Source: Conchocele bisecta (lineage: Eukaryota; Mollusca; Bivalvia; Lucinida; Thyasiridae). Taken from it: a stretch of 64,000 nt of DNA. Shown piece by piece: positions 9,217 through 24,200 of this stretch (positions are counted from its first letter, which is position 1; each line of letters begins with the position of its first letter). The position numbers were made by a program, and so were the translations under genes. The DNA lies in assembly GCA_029237695.1 (NCBI GenBank), contig CM055279.1, positions 55,439,530 through 55,503,529 on the forward strand, given 5' to 3'. The notes under the pieces were generated by a model. That model was not told the origin of the DNA and searched no databases. It worked only from the letters and a program-made list of their open reading frames with translations.

Positions 9217-12200
9217 CTCTGCCACTCCCTGTCCCAGCTCAGTGTACAAGTAGCCAGTCTCCCAGTCAACACACAGGTACCTCGGCCCCACCCTGTCCCA
9301 GCTCAGTGTACAAGTAGCCAGCCTCCCATTCAACACACAGGTACCTCAGCCTGTCCCAGCTCAGTGTACAAGTAGCCAGCCTACCAGTCAACACATGGGT
9401 GCCTCAGCCACTCCCTGTCCCAGCTCGGTGTACAAGTAGCCAGTATCCCAGTCAACACACAGCTACCGCTGCCACTCCCTGTCCCAGCTCAGTGTACAAG
9501 TAGCCAGCCTCCCAGTCAACACACATGTACCTCTGCCACTCCCTGTCCCAGCTCAGTGTACAAGTAGCCAGTCTCCCAGTCAACACACAGGTACCTCAGC
9601 CTCACCCTGTCCCAGCTCGGTGTACAAGTAGTCAGTCTCCCAGTCAACACACGGGTACCTCAGCCAGTCACTGTCCCAGCTCAGTGTACAAGTAGCCAGT
9701 CTCCCAGTCAACACACTGGTACCTCTGCCACTCCCTGTCCTAGCTCAGTGTACAAGTAGCCAGCCTCCCAGTCAACACACGGGTACCTCTGCCACTCCCT
9801 GTCCCAGCTCAGTGTACAAGTAGCCAGTCTCCCAGTCAAGACACGGGTACCTCAGCCTCACCCTGTCCCAGCTCAGTGTACAAATAGTCATCCTCCCAGT
9901 CAACAAACGGGTACCCCAGCCAGTCCCTGTCCCAGCTCAGTGTACAAGTAGCCAGTCTCCCAGTCAATACACAGGTACCTCTGCCCCACCCTGTCCCAGC
10001 TCAGTTTACAAGTAGCCAACCTCCCAATCAACACACAGGCACCTCAGCCACTCCCTGTCCCAGCTCAGTGTACAAGTAGCCAGCCTCCCAGTCAACACAC
10101 AGGTACCTCCGCCTCACCCTGTCCCAGCTCAGTTTACAAGTAGCCAGCATCCCAGTCAACACACAGGTACCTCAGCCTCACCCTGTCCCAGCTCAGTGTA
10201 CAAATAGTCAGCCTCCCAGTCAACAAACGGGTACCCCAGCCAGTCCCTGTCCCAGCTCAGTGTACAAGTAGCCAGTCTCCCAGTCAACACACAGGTACCT
10301 CTGCCCCACCCTGTCCCAGCTCGGTGTACAAGTAGCCAGTATCCCAGTCAACACACGGGTACCTCAGCCACTCCCTGTCCCAGCTCAGTGTACAAGTAGC
10401 CAGCCTCCCAGTCAACATACAGGTACCTCAGCAACTCCCTGTCCCAGCTCAGTGTACAAGTAGCCAGCATCCCAGTCAACACACAGGTACCTCAGCCTCA
10501 CCCTGTCCCAGCTCACAAGTCCCAGCTCAGTTTACAAGTAGCCAACCTCCTAATCAACACAGGTACCTCAGCCACTCCCTGTCCTAGCTCAGTGTACAAG
10601 TAGACAGTCTCCCAGTCAACACACAGGCACCTCAGCCACTCCCTGTCCTAGCTCGGTGTACAAGTAGCCAACCTCCTAATCAACACAGGTACCTCAGCCC
10701 CACCCTGTCCCAGCTCAGTGTACAAGTAGCCAACCTCCCAATCAACACACAGGCACCTCTGCCACTCCCTGTCCCAGCTCAGTGTACAAGTAGCCAGCCT
10801 CCCAGTCAACACACTGGTACCTCAGTCACTCCCTGTCCCAGCTCAGTGTACAAGTAGCCAGTCTCCCAGTCAACACACAGGTACCTCAGCCAGTCTCTGT
10901 CCCAGCTCAGTGTACATGAGCCACCTCCCCGATCAACTCATGGGTACCCTTCAAGCCACTCCCTGTCCCAGCTCGGTGTACAATAGCCAATCTCCCAGTC
11001 AACACACGGGTACCCTCCCAGCCACTTCCCTGTCCCAGCTCAGTGTACAAATAGTCAGCCTCCCAGTCAACACACGGGTACCTCAGCCAGTCCCTGTCCC
11101 AGCTCAGTGTACAAGTAGCCAGCCTCCCCAGTCAACACACAGGTAACCTCAGTCCTCCCTGTCCCAGGTCAGTGTACAAGTAAGCCAGCATCCCAGTCAA
11201 ACACACAGGTACCTCAGCCACCACTCCCAGTCCCAGCTCAGTTACGTAAGTAGCCAGTCTACCCAGTCAATCACACAGGTACCTCTGCCCACTCCCACCA
11301 TCCCAGCTCAGTTTACACAAGTAGCCAACCAAACCCAATCAACACACAGAACCACCTCAGCCACTTCCCAGTCGTCAGCCAGTGTACAAGTAGCCAGACC
11401 TCCCAGTCAACACACAGGTACCCACCTCAGCCTCACCCTGTCCCAGCTCAGTGTACAAGTAGCCAGCATCCCAGACAACACACAGGTACCTCAGCCTCAC
11501 CCTGTCCCAGCTCAGTCCCAGTACAAAAATTATCAGGCCTCCCAGTCCAACATACAGGTACCTCCAATCAGCAACTCCTGTCCCAGCTCAGTGTTACAAG
11601 TAGCCAGCATCCCAGTCCAACAAACGGTAGTTCCCCACACAGTCCCTGTTCCCAGCACAGTGTACAAGTAGCCAGTCACCCAGTCAAAACATCAGGTACC
11701 TCTGCCCACCCTGTCCCCCAGCTCGGTGTACAAGTAGCCATGTATCCCAGCCACAACACACGGGTAAAAAACCACCTCAGCCACTCCAGTCCCTGTCCCC
11801 AGCTCAGTGTACAAGTAGCCAGCCTCCCAGTCAACACAGGTACCTCAGCAACTCCCTGTCCCAGCTCAGTGTACAAGTAGCCTTAAAAGCATCCCAGTCA
11901 ACACACAGGTACCATACCTCATGCCATCCAATCACCCTGTCCCAGCTCATTAGTTTACAAGTAGCCAACCTCCTAATCAACACAGGTACCTCAGCCACTC
12001 CCTGTCCTAGCTCAGTGTACAAGTAGACAGTCTCCCAGTCAACACACAGGCACCTCAGCCACTCCCTGTCCTAGCTCGGTGTACAAGTAGCCAACCTCCT
12101 AATCAACACAGGTACCTCAGCCCCACCCTGTCCCAGCTCAGTGTACAAGTAGCCAACCTCCCAATCAACACACAGGTACCTCAGCCACTCCCTGTCCCAG

Positions 12201-15200
12201 CTCAGTGTACAAGTAGCCAGCCTCCCAGTCAACACACTGGTACCTCAGTCACTCCCTGTCCCAGCTCAGTGTACAAGTAGCCAGTCTCCCAGTCAACACA
12301 CAGGTACCTCAGCCTGTCTCTGTCCAAGCTCAGTGTACATGTAGCCAGCCTCCCAGTCAACTCATGGGTACCTCAGCCACTCCCTGTCCCAGCTCGGTGT
12401 ACAAGTAGCCAATCTCCCAGTCAACACACGGGTACCTCAGCCACTCCCTGTCCCAGGTCAATGTACAAATAGTCAGCCTCCCAGTCAACACACGGGTACC
12501 TCAGCCAGTCCCTGTCCCAGCTCAGTGTACAAGTAGCCAGCCTCCCAGTCAACACACTGGTACCTCCGCCACCCCCTGTCCTAGCTCAGTGCACAAGTAG
12601 CCAGCCTCCCAATCAACACACAGGTACCTCAGTCACTCCCTGTCCCAGCTCAGTGTACAAGTAGCCAGCCTCCCAGTCAACACAGGTACCTCAGTCACTC
12701 CCTGTCCCAGTTCAGTGTACAAGTAGCCAGTCTCCCAGTCAACACACAGGTACCCCAGTCACTCCCTGGCCCAGCACAGTGTACAAGTAGCCAGTCTCCC
12801 ATTCAACACACAGGTACCTCAGTCACTCCCTGTCCCAGCTCAGTGTACAAGTAGCCAGCCTCCCAGTCAATGCACAGGTACCTCAGCAACTCCCTGTCCC
12901 AGCTCAGTGTACAAGTAGCCAGTGTCCCAGTCAACATACAGGTACCTCAGTTACTCCCTGTCCCAGCTCAATGTACAAATAGTCAGCCTCCCAGTCAACA
13001 CACGGGTACCTCAGCCAGTCCCTGTCCCAGCTCAGTGTACAAGTAGCCAGCCTCCCAGTCAACACACTGGTACCTCAGCAACTCCCTGTCCCAGCTCAGT
13101 GTACAAGTAGCCAACCTCCCAATCAACACACAGGTACCTCAGTCACTCCCTGTCCCAGCTCAGTGTACAAGTAGCCAGCCTCCCAGTCAACACAGGTACC
13201 TCAGTCACTCCCTGTCCCAGTTCAGTGTACAAGTAGCCAGTCTCCCAGTCAACACACAGGTACCCCAGTCACTCCCTGGCCCAGCACAGTGTGCAAGTAG
13301 CCAGTCTCCCATTCAACACACAGGTACCTCAGTCACTCCCTGTCCCAGCTCAGTGTACAAGTAGCCAGCCTCCCAGTCAATGCACAGGTACCTCAGCAAC
13401 TCCCTGTCCCAGCTCAGTGTACAAGTAGCCAGTGTCCCAGTCAACATACAGGTACCTCAGTTACTCCCTGTCCCAGCTCAGTGTACAAGTAGCAAGTCTC
13501 CCAGTCAACACACAGGTACCTCAGCCACTCCCTGTCCCAGCTCAGTGTACAAGTAGCCAGTCTCCCAGTCAACACGCTGGTACCTCTGTCACTCCCTTTC
13601 CTAGCTCAGTGTACAAGTAGCCAGTTTCCCAGTCAACACACTGGTACCTCTGCCACTCCCTGTCCCAGCTCAGTGTACAAGTAGCCAGTATCCCAGTCAA
13701 CACACTGGTACCTCTGCCACTCCCTGTCCAAGCTCAGTGTACAAGTAGCCAGCCTCCCAGTCAACACACAGGTACCTCAGCCTCACCCTGTCCCAGCTCA
13801 GTGTACAAATAGTCAGCCTCCCAGTCAACAAACGGGTACCCCAGCCAGTCCCTGTCCCAGCTCAGTGTACAAGTAGCCAGTCTCCCAGTCAACACACAGG
13901 TACCTCTGCCCCACGCTGTCCCAGCTCGGTGTACAAGTAGCCAGTATCCCAGTCAACACACGGGTACATCAGCCACTCCCTGTCCCAGCTCAGTGTACAA
14001 GTAGCCAGCCTCCCAGTCAACATACAGGTACCTCAGCAACTCCTTGTCCCAGCTCAGTGTACAAGTAGCCAGCATCCCAGTCAACACACAGGTACCTCAG
14101 CCTCACCCTGTCCCAGCTCAGTTTACAAGTAGCCAACCTCCTAATCAACACAGGTACCTCAGCCACTCCCTGTCCTAGCTCAGTGTACAAGTAGACAGTC
14201 TCCCAGTCAACACACAGGCACCTCAGCCACTCTCTGTCCCAGCTCGGTGTACAAGTAGCCAACCTCCTAATCAACACAGGTACCTCAGCCCCACCCTGTC
14301 CCAGCTCAGTGTACAAGTAGCCAACCTCCTAATCAACACACAGGTACCTCAGTCACTCCCTGTCCCAGCTCAGTGTACAAGTAGCCAGTCTCCCAGTCAA
14401 CACACAGGTACCTCAGCCAGTCTCTGTCCCAGCTCAGTGTACATGTAGCTAGCCTCCCAGTCAACTCATGGGTACCTCAGCCACTCCCTGTCCCAGCTCG
14501 GTGTACAAGTAGCCAGTCTCCCAGTCAACACACGGGTACCTCAGCCACTCCCTGTCCCAGCTCAGTGTACAAATAGTCAGCCTCCCAGTCAACACACGGG
14601 TACCTCAGCCAGTCCCTGTCCCAGCTCAGTGTACAAGTAGCCAGCCTCCCAGTCAACACACTGGTACCTCCGCCACTCCCTGTCCTAGCTCAGTGTACAA
14701 GTAGCCAGCCTCCCAGTCAACACACAGTACCGCTGCACTACCCTCCCTGTCCCAGCTCAGTGTACAAGTAGCCAGCCTCCCAGTCAACACACTGGTACCT
14801 CTGTCACTTGCTGTCCTAGCTCAGTGTACAAGTAGCCAGCCTCCCAGTCAACACACAGGTACCTCAGCCACTGCCTGTCCCAGCTCAGTGTACAAGTAGC
14901 CAGCCTCCCAGTCAACACACTGGTACCTCTGCCACTCCCTGTCCCAGCTCAGTGTACAAGTAGCCAGCCTCCCAATCAACACACATGTACCTCAGTCAAT
15001 CCCTGTCCCAGCTCAGTGTACAAGTAGCGGGCCTCCCAGTCAATGCACAGGTACTTCAGCAACTCCCTGTCCCAGCTCAGTGTACAAGTAGCCAACCTCC
15101 CAATCAACACACAGGTACCTCAGTCACTCCCTGTCCCAGCTCAGTGTACAAGTAGCCAGCCTCCCAGTCAACACAGGTACCTCAGTCACTCCCTGTCCCA

Positions 15201-18200
15201 GCTCAGTGTACAAGTAGCCAGTCTCCCAGTCAACACACAGGTACCTCAGTCACTCCCTGGCCCAGCACAGTGTACACGTAGCCAGTCTCCCATTCAACAC
15301 ATAGGTACCTCAGTCACTCCCTGTCCCAGCTCAGTGTACAAGTAGCCAGCCTCCCAGTCAATGCACAGGTACCTCAGTAACTCCCTGTGCCAGCTCAGTG
15401 TACAAGTAGCCAGTGTCCCAGTCAACATACAGGTACCTCAGTTACTCCCTGTCCCAGCTCAGTGTACAAATAGCCAGTCTCCCAGTCAACACACAGGTAC
15501 CTCAGGCACTCCCTGTCCCAGCTCAGTGTACAAGTAGCCAGTCTCCCAGTCAACACACTGGTACCTCTGTCACTCCCTTTCCTAGCTCCGTGTACAAGTA
15601 GCCAGCCTCCCAGTCAACACACTGGTACCTCTGCCACTCCCTGTCCCAGCTCGGTGTACAAGTAGCCAGTCTCCCAGTCAACACACAGGTACCTCAGCCC
15701 CACCCTGTCCCAGCTCAGTGTACAAGTAGCCAGCCTCCCAGTCAACACACATGTACCTCAGTCAATCCCTGTCCCAGCTCAGTGTACAAGTAGCCAGCCT
15801 CCCAATCAACGCACAGGTACCTCAGCAACTCCCGGTCCCAGCTCAGTGTACAAGTAGCCAGTGTGCCAGTCAACACACAGGTACCTCAGTCACTCCCTGT
15901 CCCAACTCAGTGTACAAGTAGCCAGCCTCCCAGTCAACACACTGGTACCTCTGTCACTCCCTATCCTAGCTCAGTGTACAAGTAGCCAACCTCCTAATCA
16001 ACATGTACCTCAGCCACTCATTGTCCCAGCTCAGTGTACAAGTAGCCAGCCTCCCAGTCAACACACGGGTACCTCAGCCTCACCCTGTCCCAGGTCAGTT
16101 TACAAGTAGCCAGCCTCCCAGTCAACACACGGGTACCTCAGCCACTCCCTGTCCCAGCTCAGTGTATAAGTAGCCAGCCTCCCAATCAACACACAGGTAC
16201 CTCAGCCACTCCCTGTCCCAGCTCGGTGTACAAGTAGCCAACCTCCTAATCAACACATGTACCTCAGTCACTCCCTGTCTCAGCTCAGTGTACAAGTAGC
16301 CAGCCTCACAGTCAACGCACAGGTACCTCAGCATCTCCTTGTCCCAGCTCAGTGTACAAGTAGCCAGTGTCCCAGTCAACACACAGGTACCTCAGTCACT
16401 CCCTATCCCAGCTCAGTGTACAAGTAGCCAGCCTCCCAGTTAAGACACAGGTACCTCAGCCACTCCCTGTCCCAGCTCAGTGTACAAGTAGCCAGTCTCC
16501 CAGTCAACACACTGGCACCTCTGCCACCCCCTGTTCCAGCTCAGTGTACAAGTAGCCAGTATCCCAGTCAACACACTGGTACCTCTGCCACTCCCTGTCC
16601 CAGATCAGTGCACAAGTAGCCAGCCTCCCAATCATCGCACAGGTACCTCAGCCTCACCCTGTCCCAGCTCAGTTTACAAGTAGCCAGCCTCCCAGTCAAC
16701 ACACCGGTACCCCAGCAACTCCCTATCCTAGCTCAGTGTACAAGTAGCCAGTCCCCAGTCAACACACAGGTACCTCTGCCCCACCCTGTTCCAGCTCAGT
16801 GTACAAGTCGCCAACCTCCCAATCAACACACAGGTACCTCAGCCACTCTCTGTCCCAGCTCAGTGTACAAGTAGTCAGCCTCCCAGTCAACACACAGGTA
16901 CCTCAGCCCTACCCTGTCCCAGCTCAGTTTACAAGTAGCCAGCCTCCCAGTCAACATACAGGTACCTCAGCAAATCCCTGTCCCAGCTCAGTGTATAAGT
17001 AGCCAGCTTCCCAGTCAACACACAGGTACCTCAGCCTCACCCTGTCCCCGCTCAGTTTACCAGTAGCCAACCTCCTAATCAACACAGGTACCTCAGCCAC
17101 TCATTGTCCTTGCTCAGTGTACAAGTAGCCAGTCGCCCAGTCAACACACAGGTACCTCAGCCACTCCCTGTCCTAGCTCAGTGTACAAGTAGCCAGTCTC
17201 CCAGTCAACAGAAAGGTACCTCAGCCACTCCCTGTCCCAGCTCAGTGTACAAGTAGCCAGCCTCCCAGTCAATGCACAGGTACCTCAGCAACTCCCTGTG
17301 CCAGCTCAGTGTACAAGTAGCCAGTGTCCCAGTCAACATACAGGTACCTCAGTTACTCCCTGTCCCAGCTCAGTGTACAAATAGCCAGTCTCCCAGTCAA
17401 CACACAGGTACCTCAGGCACTCCCTGTCCCAGCTCAGTGTACAAGTAGCCAGTCTCCCAGTGAACACACAGGTACCTGTCACTCCCTGTCCCAGCTCCGT
17501 GTACAAGTAGCCAGTCTCCCAGTGAACACACAGGTACCTCAGTCACTCCCTGTCCCAGCTCAATGTACAAGTAGTCAGCCTCCCAGTCAACGCACAGGTA
17601 CCTCATCAACTCCCTGTCCCAGCTCAGTGTACAAGTAGCCAGTCTCCCAGTCAACACACAGGTACCTCAGTCACTCCCTGTCCCAGGTCAGTGTACAAGT
17701 AGCCAGCATCCCAGTCAACACACAGGTACCTCAGCCACTCCCTGTCCCAGCTCAGTGTACAAGTAGCCAGTCTCCCAGTCAACACACAGGTACCTCAGCC
17801 ACTCCCTGTCCCAGCTCAGTGTACAAGTAGCCAGCCTCCCAGTCAACACACAGGTACCCTCAGCACTCGTGTCCCAGCTCAGTGTACAAGTAGCCAGTCT
17901 CCCAGTCCAACACACAGGTACCTCTGCCACTCCCTGTCCCAGCTCAGTGTACTAAGTAGCCAGTCTCACCCAGTCAACACACAGGTACCTCAGCCTCACC
18001 CTGTCCCAGGTCAGTTAACAAGTACCAGCCTCCCAGTCAACACAAATGGTACCTCAGTCCACTCCCTGTCCCACTCAGTGTACAAAGTAGCCAAGCCTCC
18101 CAATCAACACACAGGTACTCAGCCACTCCCTGTCCCCCAGCCCTACCGGTGTACAAGTTAGCCAACCCCTAATCAACCACAGTACCTCAGCCACCTCCTT

Positions 18201-21200
18201 GCCGCTCAGTTACAAGTAGCCCGCCTTCCAGTCAACACACCAGGTACCTCAGCCTCACCCTGACCTAGCTCAGTTTACAAGAATCCAGCCCTCCCAGTCA
18301 CATACAGTACCTCAGCAAACAACCGTCCCAGCTCATGTACAAGTAGCCAGCCCAGGTCCCAACACACAGGTACCCCTCACCTCTACCCTGTCCCAAGTCA
18401 TTTACAAGTAGCCAGCCTCCCAGCAAACACGGGAACCTCAGTCCCACCCTGTTTCCCCAGCTCAGTGTACAAGTAGCCAGCCCTCCCAATAAACAACACA
18501 GGTACCCTCATTCCACTCACTGTCCCAGCTCAGTGTACACGTAGCCAACCCTCCAAATCAACCACAGGTACCTCACCACTCCTTGTCCCCAGCTCAGTGT
18601 ACAAGTACCCAGCCCTCCCAGTCAAACACAGGTACTCCAGCCCAACCCTGTCCCAGCTCAGTTTTACAAGTAGCCAGGCCTCCCAGTCCAACATACAGGT
18701 AACCTCAGCAACTCCCTGTCCCAGCTCTCCGGTACAAGTAGCCACCCTCCATCAACACACAGGTACCTCAGCCTCACCCTGGTCCCAGCTCAGTTACAAG
18801 TAGCGAGCCTCCCAGGTCAAACACCACAGGTTACCCCAGCAACCCTCCTAGGCTCAGTGTACAAGTAGCCAGTCTCCCAGTAACACCACAGGTACCTCTG
18901 CCCCACCCTGTCCCAGCTCAGTTTACAAGTTAGCCAACCTTCCCAATCAAACCGACAGGTACCTCGGCCAACCTTTGTCCCAGGCTGGTTATACAAGTAG
19001 CCAGCCTTCACAGTTCCAACCCACAGGTACCTCTGCCATCCCTGTCCCGCTCAGTGTACAAGTAGCCAGGTCTCCCAGTCAACCACGGTACCTCAGCCTC
19101 ACCCTGTCCCAGGTCGTTTACAGCTAGCCGCCTCCCAGTCAACACATGGGTACCTTCGCCACTCCCTGTCCCAGCTCCAGGTTCAAGTAGCCGCCTCCCC
19201 AATCAACACACAGGTGCCTCAGCCACCCTCTGTCCAGGCTCAGTGTACAAGTAGCCAACCTCCTAATCAAACAGGTACCTCAGCACTCCTTGTCCCAGAT
19301 CAGTGTAAAAGTGCCAGCCTCCCAGTCAACACAACAGGTACCTCAGCCTCACCCTGTCCCAGCTCAGTTTACAAGTAGCCAGCCTCCCGTCAAATACAGT
19401 TACCTCAGGCACTCCCTGTCCCAGCTCATTGTACAAGTAGCAGCCTCCCAGTCACCACAGGTACCTCAGCCTCACCCTGTCCAGGTCAGTTTACAAGTAG
19501 CAGCTCCCAGTCAAGACACGGGTTACCCTCAGCCACCCTGTCCCAGCTCAGTGCTACCCAAGTAGCCAGTTCTCCTAGTCCACACAGGTACTCAGCCCAC
19601 TCCCTGTCCCATCTCCGTGTACAAGTAGCCAGCCTCCAGTCAACACATGGTACCTCTTCCACCCTATCATAGCTCAGTGTACAAGTAGCCAGTCCTCCCA
19701 GTCAACACACAGGTACCTTCGTCCACCCCCTGTCCCAGCTCAGTGTACAGTAGCCACTTCCCAGTAACACACAGGTACCTTAGCATTACCTGTCTAAGTC
19801 AGTGTACAAGTAACCAGCCCCAAGTCAAAACAAGGTACCTCAGCCTCACCCTGTCCCAGCTCAGTTTACAAGTAAGCAGTCTCCCAGTCAAACAACAGGT
19901 ACCTCAGCACTCCTGTCCCAGTCAGTGTAACAATTAAGCCAGCTCCCAGTCACACAATATACCTCAGCCTACCTTGTCCAGTCAGTTTACAGTAGCCAAA
20001 CCTCCTAATAAACACAGGTACCCTCAGCACTCCTTGTCTAGCTCAGTGTACAAGTAGCCAGTCTCCCAGGTCAACACACAGGTACCTCAGCACTCCCTGT
20101 CTCTGTGTACAAGTAGCCGTCTCCAGTTAACACACAGGTACCTCAGCCGCTCCCTGTCCTAGTCAGCTACAACGTAGCCAAACCTCCTAATCAACACAGG
20201 TTCCTCAGCCCCACCCTGTCCCAGCTCAGTGTACAAAGTAGCAAACCTCAATCCAAAACACGGGTACTCAGCCATCCCGTCAGTCAGTGTACAAGTAGCC
20301 AGCCTCCCAGTCAAAACAATGGTACCTCGTCACTCCCGTCCCAGCTCAGTGTACAAGTAGCCAGTCTCCCCAGCCAACACAATATACCCTCGCCTCACCT
20401 TGTCCCAGCTCAGTTTACCGTAGCCAAACCTCACCTAATCAAACACAGGTAACCTCAGCCCTCCTTGTCCTTTGGCCTCAGTGTACAGTAGCCCAGCCTT
20501 CCCAGTCAAACATAGGACCTCGTTTACCTCCCTGTCCCAGCTCAGTGTACAAGTAGCCAGGCTCCCAGTCAAACACCACAGGTTTTTTACCTCTGCCACT
20601 CCCTGTCCCAGGTCAGTTTACAAAAGCCAGCCTCCCAGTCCAACCACTGGTACCTCTGTCCTCCCTATATAGGGTTCAGTGTACAAGTAGCCAGTTCTCC
20701 CAGTTCAAAACACAATATCCTGTGTCACCCCCTGTCCCAGCTCAGTGTACAAGTAAGCAGTCTCCCATGTCAACCACAGGTACCTTTAGAATTACAATGT
20801 CCCAAGCTCAGTGTACAAGTAGCCAGCCTCCCAGTCAAAACACAGGTTCCTCGGTCATCCCTTTGCCCAGCTCGGTGTACAAGTAGCCAGCCCTCCCCAG
20901 TCAACAAACAGGTACCTCAGCCTCACCCGTCCCAGCTAGTTTACAAGTAAGCCAGTCTCCAGTCAACACACAGGTTACATAGCATCCCTGTCAGCTTCAG
21001 TGTAAACTAGCCAGCCTCCAAGTGAAACACCCCATTATTACCTCAGCCCAACCCTGTCAGTTAGTTTACAGTAGCCAACCTCCTAATCAAACAAGGTACC
21101 TCAGCCATCCTTGTCCTAGCTCAGTGTACAAAGGTAGCCGTCTCCCAGTCAACACCACAGGTCCTCAGCCACTCCCTGTCCTAGCCAGTGTACAGTAAGC

Positions 21201-24200
21201 AGTCCCAGTCAATCAACAGGTTCCTCAGCCGCTCCGTGTAGCTCGTGTACAAGTAGCCAACCTTCCTAAATCCATCACAGGTACCCTAGCCCCACCCTGT
21301 CCCAGCTCAGTGGACTCAAGTAGCCAACCTTCCCAATCAACACACGGGGTACCTCAGCCACTCCCTGTCCCAGTCAGTGTACAAGTAGCCAAGCCTCCCA
21401 GTCAACCCCACTGTACCTCAGTCACCCTGTCCCAGTCAGTGTTACAAGTAGCCAGTCTCCCAGTCAAACACACAGGTACCTCGTCGCCACTTGTTTCCAG
21501 CTCAGTGTACAAGTGGCCAGCCTCCCAGTCAACAACAGGTACCTCAGTCACTCCCTGTCCCAGCTCAGGTACAAGTAGCCAGTCTCCCGTCAAACACACA
21601 GGTACCTCAGTCATTCCCTGTCCCAGCTCGTGTACAAGTAGCCGGTCTCCCAATCAAACACACAGGTACCTCAGTCATTCCCGTCTCCCAGTCAGTGTTA
21701 CAAGTAGCCCGCCTCCCAAGTAAAACGCCAGGTACCTCAGCAACTCCCTGTCCCCAGCTCAGAGTCAAAGTAGCCAGTCTCCCAGTCAACACAGGTACTC
21801 CCAGTCACTCCCTGTCCCAGGTTCAGTGACAAGTAGGCCGGCATCCCAGTCAATCAACACAGGTACCTCAGCCACTCCCTGTCCCAGCTCAGTGTACAAG
21901 TAGCCAGTCTCCCAGTCAACACAAAGGTTACCTCAGCTCACCTGTCCCAGGTCGTTTACAAGTAGCCAGGCCCTCCCGTAAAACATGGGTTACCTCAGTA
22001 AATCCTTGTCCCAGCTCAGTGTACAATAGCAGCCTCCCAATCAAACACACAGGTTACCTCAGCACAGTCCCAGCTCGTACAACCGTAGCCAACCTCCTAA
22101 TCAACACAGGTACTCAGCCCTCCTTGTCGAGCTCAGTGTACAGTAGCCAGGTCTCCCAGTTCAAACACACAGGTACCTCAGTCATTCCTGTCCCAGCTGG
22201 TGTCAAGTAGGCCAGTCTCCCCAGTCAACCCACAGGTTCCTCAGTTATTCCCTGTCCAGTCAGTGTACAAGTGCCAGCCCTCAGTCAACGCACAGGTACC
22301 TCAGCAAACTCCCTGTCCCAGCTCAGTGTACAAGTAGCCAGTCTCCCAGTCAACACACAGTACCTCAGTCACTCACCTGTCCCAAGGTCTTTAGTCTACA
22401 AGTAGCCAGCATCCCAGGTCAACACACAGGTACCTCAGCCCCACTCCCTGTCCCAGCTCAGTACAAGTAGCCCAGTTCTCAGTCAACACACGGACCTCAG
22501 CCACTCCGGTCCCAGCTCGGGTACAAGTAGCCAGCCTCCCAGGGTCAACCAACATGACCTCAGCACTCACTGTCCAGCTCAGTGTACAAGTAGCCAGTCT
22601 CCCAGTCAACACACAGGTACCTTGCACTCCCGGTTCCATTGTCGTTTACAAGTAGCCAGCCTCCGTCCAAACACACTGGTACCTTCTGCCACTCCCTAAT
22701 CATAGCTCAGTGTTCAAGTGTAGGCCAGTCTCCCAGTCTAACCACGGTACCTCAGCCATCCCTTGTCCCAGCTCCGTTTGTCAAGTAGCCAGCTCCCGCA
22801 ACACACATGGACCTCTGTCACCCCCTGTCCCAGTCAGTGTACAAGTAGCCACCTCAGTCCACCCACAGGTACCAGCATTACCCGTCCAGCTCGGTACAAG
22901 TAGCCAGCCTCCCAGTCAACAACACAGGTACCTCGGTCACTCCCTGTCCCAGCTTCAGTGTTACAAGTAGCCAGCCTCCCAGTCAACCAAACAGGCTCCT
23001 CAGCCACTCCGTGTCCCAGCTCAGTGTCAAGTAGCAGTCTCCCAGTCAACAACCAGGTACCTCTGTCCCACTCCCTGTCCCAGCTCAGTGTACAAGTAGC
23101 CAGTCTCCCAGTAACACACAGGTACTCAGCCTCACCCGGCCCAGGTCGTTAACAAAAGTAGCCAGCCTCCCCATCAACACATGGGTACCCTCAGTCCTCC
23201 CTTGTCCCAGCTCAGTGTACAAGTAGCCAGCCTCCCAATCAAAAACACACAGGTACCTCAGCACTCCCTGTCCTAGCTCGGTGGACAGGACCAACCTCCT
23301 AATACAGGTACCTCAGCCATCCTTGTCCCGAGTAGTGTACAAGTAGCCAGCTTCCAGTCAACCACACAGGTACCTCCAGCCTCACCCTTCAAGGTCCTAG
23401 CTCAGTTTACAAGTAAGCAGCCTCCCAGTCCCATTACAGGTCCCTCGCAACTCCCATGGTCCAGTCAGTGTACAAGTAGCCAGCCTACAGTCACCAGGGT
23501 ACCTCAGCCTCACCCTTCCCAAGTCAAAGTACAAGTTAGCAGCCCTCCAGTCAAGACCAGGGTTACCTCAGCCATCCCTGTCCAGCTCAGTGTACAAGTA
23601 GGCCTCAATCAACCAACAAGGTTCCTCATTCCATCACTTTGCCCAGTCAGTACCGAGCCAACACCAATACAGGTACCTCAGCCACTCCTTGTCCCAGCTC
23701 AGGGTACAAAGGTAGCCAGCCTCAGTCAACACACAGGTACCCAGCCTCACCCTGTCCAGCTCAGTTTACAGTAGCCAGCTCCCAGTCAAACACAGTTTAC
23801 CTCTGCAACTCCCCTGTCCCAGCTCGGTTGTACAAGTAGCCAGCCTCCCGTCAACCCACAGTACCTCAGCCTCACCCTGTCCCAGCTCAGTTTACAGTTA
23901 CGAGCCCTCCCTAGTCAACCACACAGGACCAGCAACTCTTTACCTTAGCTCAGTGTCAAGGGTAGCCCAGTCTCCCAGTCCAACACACAGGACCTCTGCC
24001 CCCTGTCCCAGCTCAGTTTACAAGTAGCCAACCTCCAATCAACAGGAAGGTACCTCAGCCACTCCTGTCCCAGCTGAGTATACAAGTAGCCAGCCTCACA
24101 GTCAACACCCCCACAGGGGGGGTTTTTTTTTACCTCTCCAGCCACTCCCTGTCCAGCTCAGTGTACAAGTAGCCTGTTCCCAGTCAAACACACAGGTACC

